Assembly: GCF_029968035.1 (NCBI RefSeq) | Contig: NZ_JASCIQ010000042.1 | Span: 1-64,000, forward strand | Origin: Streptomyces cavernicola | Lineage (GTDB): Bacteria; Actinomycetota; Actinomycetes; Streptomycetales; Streptomycetaceae | Length of the DNA: 64,000 bases | Direction of reading: 5' to 3' | Part shown: positions 50,325 to 58,916 of the stretch, piece after piece | Layout: each line of letters begins with the position of its first letter | How positions within the stretch are numbered: the first letter of the stretch is position 1 | Position numbers and translations under genes: made by a program | The notes under the pieces: model-generated | What the model saw: the letters and a program-made list of their open reading frames with translations, nothing else | Databases searched by the model: none | Told to the model about the DNA's origin: nothing

Positions 50325-53300
50325 CGCGGGCTCCCCGCACCGCCGCGGCTCTCGTCCCGGGTGAGGACCGTGCTCAGCCAGTCGGTCAGCGCCCGCGCGG
50401 TCGTCGCCGAGTGCTCGGCCAGCATCGTGAAGTGGTCGCCCTGGGCCTCCACCGTGGTGTCCGCCAGGTCCCAGCGGGGCAGAGCATGCGCGCCGGACCG
50501 TTCCCGCGCCTGGACGAGCAGCGTGGGTACGCCGCTGCGCTGCGGCTCCCAGCCGTCGAAGACGCGGATGTAGCCGCCCATCGCGATGAGCCGGTCGTCG
50601 TCGAGGAGTTGGCTGTTCTGCTCCGTCAGCATCTGGTCGGCCACCATCGACAGGTCGTCGAGGTCCAGCGGACTGGCCAGAGTGTCGATCAGCACGACGG
50701 CGGCCGGGTCGATTCCCCGCTCCTGGAGGCGCCCGCTCACGGCATGGGCGATCCAGCCTCCGGTGGAGCGGCCGAGCAGGACCAGCGGCCTGCCCGCCGC
50801 TTCCCGTACCGCCCCGTCGGCCAGGGCGTCGACCAGGGCCGGCAGGGACGCGGGCAGCGCCTCGCCCCCGGTGAATCCGGGCAGCGGCGGGACGGAGACG
50901 GCACGCCCTTCGAGGTGCGGGAGCAACTGGTCGTACTCCTGCGGGCCGGAGATGGCGATCATCGACGGGAAGCAGACGACCGCGGGCTCGTCGGCCGGGC
51001 CGTCGGCCTTCGGGAAGGGTGCTGTCCGGTCCCCTTCCCCGAAGGCGGGACGGATCTGAGAGGCGGCGACCAGCAGGTCGACCGCGTGCCCCAGACGACC
51101 GTCCTCGTGCGCGGTGCGCAGCAGCTCGGTCAGGGCGCTGGGCGGGGCCGCGGCGGTCTCGCCCGGGGCGAGCGCCTCCAGCTGCTCGTGGATGTGCGAG
51201 GCCAGAGCCCCCACGCTCGGGCGGTCGAAGGCGATGGTCGCGGGCAGCTTCAGTCCCGTCTCCCGGTTCAGCACGGTGCGCAGTTCCATGGAGGTCAGCG
51301 AGTCCATGCCGAGGTCCCGGAAGGGGGTGTCGGGCTCGATGGCGTCGGCGCTGTCGTATCCGAGCACGGCCGCGACGACGTCCTCGACCGCGTCGACGAC
51401 CGCTGCGCGGCGCCGCTCCTCGGGCAGGCTCGCCAGCTTCTCGTGCAGGGACGCGGTCCCGGTGCCTGCCGCGGAGGCGGCGGAGTCGGCGGCCGGACCC
51501 GCGCTGCCGGCGCGGCGCACAGCGGTGCGGACGAGCCCCCGCAGAACGGGCGCCAGGCCGTCGCCGAGTCCGCGCAACGCCTTGCGGTCGAGGCGTGCCG
51601 GGACCAGGACGGGTGCCGTACCCGCGACGGCGGCGTCGAACAGCGCCGTGCCGAGTTCGGGCGAGATCGGCAGAATGCCGGAGCGTTCCATCCGCTTCAG
51701 GTCCACGTCCCGCAGGGCGCCTGCCATGCCGCCGGTGGGCTCCCACACGCCCCAGGCCAGAGAGGTTGCCGGCAGCCCGCTGTGGGTGCGGTGTTGGGCG
51801 AGTGCGTCCAGGAAGGTGTTGCCCGATGCGTAGCTGGCCTGACCCGGGCTGCCGAGGACTCCGGCGATCGAGGAGAAGAGGACGAAGGCGCCGAGGTCCA
51901 GGTCCCGGGTGAGGTCGTGCAGGTGCCAGGCCGCGGACACCTTGGGGCCGAGCACCCGGTCGAGCCGCTCGGGGTTCAGCGACGTGAGGATGCCGTCGTC
52001 GAGTACGCCCGCGGTGTGGACCACCGCGCTCAGCGGATGTGCGTCCGGGACCGACGCGAGCAGCTCCGCCAGGGCCGCACGGTCGGTGACGTCGCAGGCG
52101 GCGACGGTCGCCTCGGCCCCGAACTCGGCGAGTTCGGCGACGAGTTCGGCCGCTCCCTCGGCCTGCGGGCCACGCCGGCTGACAAGCAGCAGGCGGCGTG
52201 CGCCATGCGCGGTCACCAGGTGACGGCCGAGCAGCGCGCCGAGTCCGCCGGTGCCGCCGGTCACCAGGACGGTGCCCTGCCACGCCGTGGCGGGGGCAGC
52301 GGCGACGGCCTCGGCCTGCGCCGCCTTCAGCCGCGGCACGAGCAACGCGCCTTCGCGCACGGCGAGTTGGGGTTCGTCACCGGCCACGGCGGCGAGGACG
52401 CTGTCTTCGGTGTCGTGGCCGGTGCCGGTGTCGGTGTCGACGAGCAGGAAGCGTTCGGGGTACTCGGACTGGGCCGAGCGCACCAGCCCCCACAACGGTG
52501 CCGCAGCGAGGTCGAGGACGTCCTCGTCGGGGCGGGTGCCGATCGCCCTGCGGGTGACGAACACCAGGCGGGACGGTGCTTCAGGGCCCTCGTCCAGCCA
52601 CCTCTGGAGCAGGGCGAGCACCTCGTGGGTGGTGCGGCGGACCGCGGCGGGGATGTCGCCGGAGGCGTCCGGACGGCAGTGCACCACGCAGGTGCGCGCC
52701 GTCACCGGTCCCGCGGCCAGGGCGTCGAGCAGCGCCGCCGGGGAGGCGAAGCTCAGGACGTCCGCGGGCAGACCGCCGGGCATGGGCACGGGCGTCCATT
52801 CCGTACGGAACAGCGCGTCGCCGAAGACACGGCGGCCCGCGCCCAGTTGCTCCGGCGCGGCCGGCCGGGAGACGAAGGACTCCACCGACGCGACGGCGTC
52901 GCCCTCCTGGTCGGCGAGGGTCATCGTGACCGAGTCCGGGGTGTCGTAGCTGAACCGCACGCGCAGCGCGTCCGCGCCGACCGCGTGCAGGCTCACCCCG
53001 TTCCAGGAGAAGGGCAGCCGCCCCGAGGCGCCGTCGGTACGGATCTCCTCCCAGGCCAGGGCGTGCAGCGCCGCGTCGAACAGCGCGGGATGGAGGCCGA
53101 AGGAACCGGCCTGCTCCTGCTGCTCCGCGGGCAGGGCGACGTCCGCGAAGAGTTCGGTGTCGCTCCGCCACACGGCGCGCAGCGCTTGGAAGGCCGGACC
53201 ATAGTCGAAGCCGGTGTCGGCGAGACGTTCGTACAGCCCCTCGAGGTCCACCTCCACGGCGTCCTGTGGGGGCCAGACCCGCAGGTCCTCCGGGGCACGG

Positions 53301-56300
53301 CCACTGCCCGGGGCGAGCCACCCGGAGGCGTGCCGCGTCCACTCGGTGCCTTCGGGGGCGTCGTCGGCGACAGAGTGCAGCGACACCGGCCGACGTCCCT
53401 CCTCCTCGGGGGCGCCGACGGACAGCTGCACACGGATGCCTGTGTGCTCGGGGAGCACCATCGGCGCCTCGAGGGTCAGCTCCTCCACGGTGCCGCAGCC
53501 GACGTGGGCCGCGGCCCGGGTGGCCAGTTCCAGCAGGGCCGTGCCGGGCACCAGAACCGTGTCGTGCACCACGTGGTCGGCGAGCCAGGGGTGGGACTGT
53601 CGGGAGAGCCGGCCGGAGAACACCACCGTGTCGCCCGCGGCGAGTTCGGTGACGGCCCCGAGCAGCGGGTGGTCCGCGGACTGCAGGCCGAGCGCGGTGA
53701 CGTCACCGGCGTCCGCGGGCTCGTCGAGCCAGTAGCGCTGCCGCTGGAACGCGTACGTCGGCAGGTCGACGCGCTGTCCGCCGAGCCCGTCGAGCACCGC
53801 GGACCAGTCGGGGGAGACGCCGTTCACGTGCAGCTCGGCGAGCGTGTTCAGGACCGACTCGGGCTCGCTCCGGCCGCGCCGCAGCAGCGGCACGACGAGG
53901 GCCTGACGGTCGTCGCCCAGGCAGCCGCCGACCAGACCCGACAGGGTGCCGTCGGGGCCGATCTCCACGAACGTCCTGGCGCGCTCACCGTAGAGCGTCT
54001 CCACGGCGTCGCTGAAGCGCACCGGCTTGCGGACGTGTTCGACCCAGTAGCCGGGGCGGCACAGCTGCTCGGGGCCCGCGAGCTCACCGGTCACGTCGGA
54101 GACCAGGGGGATGGTCGGGGCGGTGAACGTCAGACCGGACACCACCTCGGCGAACTCGTCCAGCATCCCGTCCATGTGGGGTGAGTGGAACGCGTGGCTG
54201 ACCGGCAGGCTCCGGGTCCTGCGGCCCTGTGCCCGGAAGCCGTCGGCGATCTCGTCCACCACGGCCGCGTCGCCGGACAGCACCACCGACCGGGGGCCGT
54301 TGAGCGCGGCCACGGAGGCCTGCTTCTCCCGCCCGTCGAGCGCGGCGAGCACCTCGGACTCGGTGGCCTCGATCGCGGTCATCGCGCCACCGCCGGGCAG
54401 CGCCTGCATGAGCCGGCCCCGGGCGACGACCAGCTTCGCCGCGTCGGCCAGGGACAGGACGCCCGCCACATGGGCGGCCGCGATCTCGCCGATGGAGTGC
54501 CCGGTGACGAAGTCGGGGCGCAGCCCCCACGCCTCGGCGAGCCGGAAGAGGGACACCTCGACGGCGAACAGCGCCGGCTGGGTGAACTCCGTGCGGTTGA
54601 GGGTCGCCTCGCCGGCGTCGTCGTCGGTGAAGAGGACCTTGGCCAGGGGCACGTCGAGGTGGGCGTCCAGGGCCTCGCACACCTCGTCGAAGGCCGCGGC
54701 GTACACGGGGTGGGTGTCGTAGAGCTCGCGGCCCATCCGCGGCCGCTGGCTTCCCTGCCCGGTGAACAGGAACGCGGTCCGGCCGTTGTTGCGGGTCGTG
54801 CCGCGTACCACGTGTCCGGCCGGGGTGCCGGCCGCGATGGCCTCGACGCCGCGCAGCAGCTCTTCGGTGTCGCTGCCGATGACGACCGCGCGATGTTCCA
54901 TCGGGGTACGGGCCGTGGCCAGGGTGAGGGCCGCATGCGCAGGGTGTTCGGCGGCAAGGGCGGTGTGCAGCTTGCGCGCCTGGGCGGACAGGGCCTCGGC
55001 GGTGCCGCCCGAGATGATCCAGGGCAGGGGCGCGCCCTCGACGGGCGGGGCGGTGGGGGCCGCCTCGACGGGCGGTTCCTCGAGGATCACATGGGAGTTG
55101 GTCCCGCTGATGCCGAAGGAGGAGATGCCTGCCCGGCGCGGTCGCTCCCGGCGGGGCCACGGTGTCGGCTCGGTCAGGAGCCGCACGTCACCGGCCGACC
55201 AGTCGACGTGTGAGCTGGGAGCGTCGACGTGCAGCGTGCGGGGCAGCCGCTCGTGCTCCATCGCCTTGATCATCTTGATGATGCCGCCGATGCCGGCCGC
55301 GGACTGGGTGTGGCCCACGTTGGACTTCAGGGAGCCGAGCCACAGGGGGACGCCGTCACGGCCCTGCCCGTACGTGGCGATCAGCGCCTGTGCCTCGATG
55401 GGGTCGCCCAGTTTGGTGCCGGTTCCGTGCCCCTCGACGGCGTCCACGTCGGCGGGCGCCAGGGAGGCGGCGGCCAGCGCGTCGCGGATGAGCTTTTCCT
55501 GGGAGGGGCCGTGCGGGGCGGTGAGGCCGTTGCTGGCGCCGTCCTGGTTGACGGAGGAGCCGCGGACGACGGCGTGGATGCGGTGGCCGTTGCGGCGTGC
55601 GTCGGACAGCCGCTCCACCAGCAGGGTGCCGGCGCCCTCCGCCCAGGCGGTGCCGTCGGCTCCCTCGGCGTAGGACTTGGCCCGGCCGTCCGGGGCGAGC
55701 CCGCGCTGCCGGCTGAACTCGGTGAACGAGAACGACGTCGCCATCAGCATCACACCGCTGACCACGGCGAGCGAGCACTCCTGGCGCCGCAGGGCCTGAC
55801 CGGCGAGGTGCAGGGCCACGAGCGAGGAGGAGCAGGCGGTGTTGACGGTGGCGGCCGGGCCGTCGAATCCGAAGGTGTACGAAATCCGGCCGGAGGCAAC
55901 GCTGTTGGCGCTGCCGACCCCGAGATAGCCGTCGATGCCCTCGATCGGGGTCTTGAGGAACCGCAGCCCGTATTCGTCGGACATGATGCCGACGTACACG
56001 CCGGTGTCGCTGCCGCGCATGCTGTCGACGACGATCCCGGCGTCCTCGAACGCCTCCCAGGTCGTCTCCAGGAGGAGTCGCTGCTGGGGGTCGACGGTGA
56101 GCGCCTCGCGCGGGGACATGCCGAAGAAGGCGGGGTCGAACTCGGCGGCGTCGTGCAGGAATCCGCCGCGCCGCACGTAGGTCTTGCCGACCCGGGCCGG
56201 GTCGGGGTCGTAGATGCCGTCGAGGTCCCAGCCGCGGTCGGTGGGGAAGTCGGTGATGGCGTCGCGGCCTTCGTCCACCAGCTGCCACAGCTCGTCGGGG

Positions 56301-56509
56301 GTCGTCACGCCGCCGGGGAAACGGCAGCTCATGCCCACGATGGCGAGGGGTTCGGCGGCGCGGTCCTGCTCCTCGCGCAGTCGGGCCTGCGCGAGGTCGA
56401 GCTCGGCGGTGGTGCGCTTGAGATAGTCCAGGAGTCGTGCTTCGTCAGACATTCCGTTCTCGTCTTCGCTTGGCGCTTCGTCGGGGCCGCTGGTCAGCGG
56501 GGCGTTCAC
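50321..56509 (-). CDS. type I PKS, single module KS-AT-DH-KR-ACP-TE
   Basis: A 2062-aa one-module PKS with a GTG start. Domains: N-terminal coiled-coil docking 20-55; KS 55-480 (C226, H361, H400); AT 578-870 (S672 in GHSIGE, HAFH 772-775: malonyl-CoA type); DH 945-1210 (H979, D1145; the usual G of HxxxGxxxxP is D983); KR 1410-1640 (GGTGGLG, LDD 1503-1505 of B type, Y1560); ACP 1700-1780 (S1737); TE 1835-2050 (S1915 in GRSTG, H2026). No ER. One round would give an alpha,beta-unsaturated acyl chain; iterative use is possible. The docking helix fits the C-terminus of the SnoaL-ACP protein encoded just before it. Confidence 0.93.
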   Translation of the reverse strand: MNAPLTSGPDEAPSEDENGMSDEARLLDYLKRTTAELDLAQARLREEQDRAAEPLAIVGMSCRFPGGVTTPDELWQLVDEGRDAITDFPTDRGWDLDGIYDPDPARVGKTYVRRGGFLHDAAEFDPAFFGMSPREALTVDPQQRLLLETTWEAFEDAGIVVDSMRGSDTGVYVGIMSDEYGLRFLKTPIEGIDGYLGVGSANSVASGRISYTFGFDGPAATVNTACSSSLVALHLAGQALRRQECSLAVVSGVMLMATSFSFTEFSRQRGLAPDGRAKSYAEGADGTAWAEGAGTLLVERLSDARRNGHRIHAVVRGSSVNQDGASNGLTAPHGPSQEKLIRDALAAASLAPADVDAVEGHGTGTKLGDPIEAQALIATYGQGRDGVPLWLGSLKSNVGHTQSAAGIGGIIKMIKAMEHERLPRTLHVDAPSSHVDWSAGDVRLLTEPTPWPRRERPRRAGISSFGISGTNSHVILEEPPVEAAPTAPPVEGAPLPWIISGGTAEALSAQARKLHTALAAEHPAHAALTLATARTPMEHRAVVIGSDTEELLRGVEAIAAGTPAGHVVRGTTRNNGRTAFLFTGQGSQRPRMGRELYDTHPVYAAAFDEVCEALDAHLDVPLAKVLFTDDDAGEATLNRTEFTQPALFAVEVSLFRLAEAWGLRPDFVTGHSIGEIAAAHVAGVLSLADAAKLVVARGRLMQALPGGGAMTAIEATESEVLAALDGREKQASVAALNGPRSVVLSGDAAVVDEIADGFRAQGRRTRSLPVSHAFHSPHMDGMLDEFAEVVSGLTFTAPTIPLVSDVTGELAGPEQLCRPGYWVEHVRKPVRFSDAVETLYGERARTFVEIGPDGTLSGLVGGCLGDDRQALVVPLLRRGRSEPESVLNTLAELHVNGVSPDWSAVLDGLGGQRVDLPTYAFQRQRYWLDEPADAGDVTALGLQSADHPLLGAVTELAAGDTVVFSGRLSRQSHPWLADHVVHDTVLVPGTALLELATRAAAHVGCGTVEELTLEAPMVLPEHTGIRVQLSVGAPEEEGRRPVSLHSVADDAPEGTEWTRHASGWLAPGSGRAPEDLRVWPPQDAVEVDLEGLYERLADTGFDYGPAFQALRAVWRSDTELFADVALPAEQQEQAGSFGLHPALFDAALHALAWEEIRTDGASGRLPFSWNGVSLHAVGADALRVRFSYDTPDSVTMTLADQEGDAVASVESFVSRPAAPEQLGAGRRVFGDALFRTEWTPVPMPGGLPADVLSFASPAALLDALAAGPVTARTCVVHCRPDASGDIPAAVRRTTHEVLALLQRWLDEGPEAPSRLVFVTRRAIGTRPDEDVLDLAAAPLWGLVRSAQSEYPERFLLVDTDTGTGHDTEDSVLAAVAGDEPQLAVREGALLVPRLKAAQAEAVAAAPATAWQGTVLVTGGTGGLGALLGRHLVTAHGARRLLLVSRRGPQAEGAAELVAELAEFGAEATVAACDVTDRAALAELLASVPDAHPLSAVVHTAGVLDDGILTSLNPERLDRVLGPKVSAAWHLHDLTRDLDLGAFVLFSSIAGVLGSPGQASYASGNTFLDALAQHRTHSGLPATSLAWGVWEPTGGMAGALRDVDLKRMERSGILPISPELGTALFDAAVAGTAPVLVPARLDRKALRGLGDGLAPVLRGLVRTAVRRAGSAGPAADSAASAAGTGTASLHEKLASLPEERRRAAVVDAVEDVVAAVLGYDSADAIEPDTPFRDLGMDSLTSMELRTVLNRETGLKLPATIAFDRPSVGALASHIHEQLEALAPGETAAAPPSALTELLRTAHEDGRLGHAVDLLVAASQIRPAFGEGDRTAPFPKADGPADEPAVVCFPSMIAISGPQEYDQLLPHLEGRAVSVPPLPGFTGGEALPASLPALVDALADGAVREAAGRPLVLLGRSTGGWIAHAVSGRLQERGIDPAAVVLIDTLASPLDLDDLSMVADQMLTEQNSQLLDDDRLIAMGGYIRVFDGWEPQRSGVPTLLVQARERSGAHALPRWDLADTTVEAQGDHFTMLAEHSATTARALTDWLSTVLTRDESRGGAGSPR

Positions 56510-57510
56510 CGGGCGCGCCCGGTCGGTCCGAGCCTGCTGTCGAGGTAGGCGAACAGTTCCGTGGCGGAGGCGTTGTCGAGCTGCTCGGGCGCGGCGTCCG
56601 GTGCCGGTGCCAGCCGCTCGGCCAGCCGGGCAAGACGCTCGGCAAGCCGGGCTCGGTCGGTTTCCGGTGCCGTGTCGGCGAGCTCCTCCAGCCGGTCCAA
56701 GGTGGCCGAAAGGTCCGCGGGCGGAGCACCGGCACCGCCCTCAAGGCGCGTCCACAGGTGTTGGGCGAGGGCCTGCGGGGTGGGGCAGTCGAACACCACC
56801 GTGCTGGACAGCGCTGTTCCGGACTCGGTTTCGAGGTGGTTGCGCAGCGCCACGGCGAGGAGGGAGTCGAGGCCGAGCGAGAGGAAGGTCTCGGTGCCGG
56901 CCGTGTCCCGAACTCCCTCGTCCTCCAGGAGTTCGGCCGTCAGGTCGAGGACTCGCTCCAGGAGCAGGGCGCGTGCGGCGTCCGGGGAGTGGCCGGTGAT
57001 CCGCTGCGCCAACGGGGCCGGGCCCTGCGCGGCACCGGGGCCGTCGCCGAGCACACCGAGCTGGTCGTAGAGGTCGAGCTGGTCGTCGGAGAGCCAGTAC
57101 TCGGCGACCCGTCCGTCCTCGAAGCGGAGGATGTCCACCCCGCGGAAGGTGACCTCGGTGCCCGGCTCGAGGGTGGCGGCGGCGGGCCTCCCGCCCTTCC
57201 AGGTGCCACGGAAGACCCAGCGGCCAAGGGCGTAGTCGCCGATGAAGAAGGGACCGAGCTCGCCCCTGATGCTCGCGCCGTCCTCGTAGGAGGAGCGGAA
57301 GGCGGAGATCCAGGCGGCTATCTGCGGGCCGTCGGTGAGCGTGTCGGGGTCCGGCATGCCGTGTTGGGGGATGTTCACCCGCATGGTGCGGGACACGAAG
57401 TCGTCGGCGATGGCGTAGTCGCCGTTCCACAGCCGGTTCCAGGCGTTCCAGAGTTCCTGCGGGGAGCGGTCGGAAGGGGTCGGGTGCACGGGCGTGGCGG
57501 AGGTGCTCAT
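56506..57510 (-). CDS. SnoaL-ACP didomain with C-terminal docking region
   Basis: A 334-aa protein. Residues 15-150 are a SnoaL/NTF2 domain ('WNAWNRLWNGDYAIADDFV', 'RFEDGRVAEYWLSDDQLDLYD'). Residues 180-255 are an ACP with S216 in 'FLSLGLDSLLAVALRNHLE'. Residues 265-334 end in 'SATELFAYLDSRLG', a typical modular-PKS C-terminal docking tail. Start overlaps the FAD gene stop, and its stop overlaps the PKS start (GTGA). It looks like a loading protein that hands its acyl chain to the one-module PKS after the SnoaL domain has acted on it. I know of no established loading protein of this architecture. Confidence 0.85.
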   Translation of the reverse strand: MSTSATPVHPTPSDRSPQELWNAWNRLWNGDYAIADDFVSRTMRVNIPQHGMPDPDTLTDGPQIAAWISAFRSSYEDGASIRGELGPFFIGDYALGRWVFRGTWKGGRPAAATLEPGTEVTFRGVDILRFEDGRVAEYWLSDDQLDLYDQLGVLGDGPGAAQGPAPLAQRITGHSPDAARALLLERVLDLTAELLEDEGVRDTAGTETFLSLGLDSLLAVALRNHLETESGTALSSTVVFDCPTPQALAQHLWTRLEGGAGAPPADLSATLDRLEELADTAPETDRARLAERLARLAERLAPAPDAAPEQLDNASATELFAYLDSRLGPTGRAR

Positions 57511-58835
57511 CGGGTGGCTCCTGCGAACTCGTCCTGGGTTGCGGTGTGTCGGGGCGGCTGTTCCCCTTCGCCTGCCAGCAGGCGAAGGGTCTCCTCGGAC
57601 AGGCCGTGGCCGTTGACCTTCTCCATGTGGGCCACGACGTCGGGTGCGAGGAACTCCTCCACCGTCATCAGGCGGGAGCCGAACGTGTGGAAGTGCGCGG
57701 CCATTTCGGGATCCCTGGCGGCGGCCGAGAAGGAGAACTCCTCGATCTCGTTGAACGGGCGGGCCGTCGCGAAGTCGGCGATGAGGTGGTGGTGCGGGCC
57801 GGTCTCCTGCGCGTGGCGGGCGCGGTAGCGGCCGGTGGCCTCGTCGACCGCGGCCGAGGAATCCCCGGGCTGGTCAGCGGCCGTCAGCGCGTCGGAGGTC
57901 TCCGTGACGAGCCAGTGGGCCGACTGCATCGCCCAGGCGCAGCCCACGGCGGAGAGCGGATCGCTGGTGAGGGCCGCGTCGCCGATCAGGGCCCACCCGG
58001 GGCCGGCGGGTACGCGCGAGGTGAGCGGATAGTTGAGCGTGCCGATGATCTTGGAGATGCGCTCGGCCCGGTCGAAGTCGGGCCCGTCGGGCAGCGACCG
58101 GACGAACTTCGTGTAGGCGCCCTCGAGGTCGTCCTTGAACTCCTCGAGGCGGTCCTTGGAGACGACGGCGGCGACGACGGTGACGCCGTCCTCGTTGGGC
58201 ATGACGTACGCGTTGTCGGGCTCCAGGTAGTAGACCCTGGCCGCGTTGTCCTGGTGCCGCGGCAGCCCCCGGAAGTACGCGAAGTAGCTGAAGCGGTTGT
58301 TGTCGGTGGTCTCGGCCGCGGCTCCGGCCAGCTGCGCGACGGTCGAGTCCTTGCCGTCCGCTCCGACGACGAGGGGGGCGTGCAGTGCGAAGCGCTCCCG
58401 GCCGGCCGTTCCCTCGACTCCGACGACGCGGTCCGCCTCGCGCAGCAGCCCGTTCACGGTGTGCCCCAGCTTGAGGTCCACCCCCTTGGTGGTGGCGGCC
58501 AGCCGGCGCAGCAACGGGTCCAGGGTCTGGCGGCGCACGCTGTACCCGTGGGTGCTGGTCTCGTCGTGGGGCGGCTGGATCCAGCCCCAACGCGTCCAGT
58601 AGTGAGCGGTGTTCGCGATGGCGCCGGCTCTCTCCAGCTCCGCGGCCAGGCCCGTCTCGACCATGACGGGATGGGCGGAGGCCTGTATGTAGTGGGTGCA
58701 CAGGACCTTGTGCGCGGACGGATCTGCGCGACGCTCCAGCAGAGCCACCCTGGCCCCGCGCTGGGCGTAGAGAATCGCGGCGGTGCATCCGGCGGCACTC
58801 GCCCCGTTGACGATGACGTCGTACGCGTTACTCAT
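57507..58835 (-). CDS. FAD-dependent oxidoreductase/monooxygenase (halogenase/GGR-like)
   Basis: A 442-aa flavoprotein: 'YDVIVNGASAAGCTAAILYAQRGARVALLER' Rossmann FAD motif at residues 4-34 (GASAAG for GxGxxG), and 'WALIGDAALTSDPLSAVGCAWAM' (GD motif) near residue 290. The frame resembles geranylgeranyl-reductase and halogenase-like oxidoreductases, but I do not see the WxWxIP motif of flavin halogenases. ATG 58835 fits the FAD motif position better than the ORF start at 58886. Coupled to the SnoaL-ACP gene, it may oxidise the ACP-bound starter. Confidence 0.78.
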   Translation of the reverse strand: MSNAYDVIVNGASAAGCTAAILYAQRGARVALLERRADPSAHKVLCTHYIQASAHPVMVETGLAAELERAGAIANTAHYWTRWGWIQPPHDETSTHGYSVRRQTLDPLLRRLAATTKGVDLKLGHTVNGLLREADRVVGVEGTAGRERFALHAPLVVGADGKDSTVAQLAGAAAETTDNNRFSYFAYFRGLPRHQDNAARVYYLEPDNAYVMPNEDGVTVVAAVVSKDRLEEFKDDLEGAYTKFVRSLPDGPDFDRAERISKIIGTLNYPLTSRVPAGPGWALIGDAALTSDPLSAVGCAWAMQSAHWLVTETSDALTAADQPGDSSAAVDEATGRYRARHAQETGPHHHLIADFATARPFNEIEEFSFSAAARDPEMAAHFHTFGSRLMTVEEFLAPDVVAHMEKVNGHGLSEETLRLLAGEGEQPPRHTATQDEFAGATR

Positions 58836-58916
58836 GGCTGGCTGGGTCCTCTCACTCCCGGGAAGGGCTACGGCCCACCGGGACATAGAAATGGGGCAGG
58901 GCGAGCAGAGCTGCGG

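Noticed and set aside
50252..54184. 1310-residue open frame on the plus strand opposite the type I PKS
   Set aside because: It is antisense to a domain-complete PKS and rich in Gly, Arg and Gln without any recognisable domain, as expected of a shadow frame in G+C-rich DNA.
57507..58835. Flavin-dependent halogenase
   Set aside because: The FAD motif and general layout are similar, but I do not see the tryptophan-containing WxWxIP motif. It is called only as an FAD oxidoreductase.
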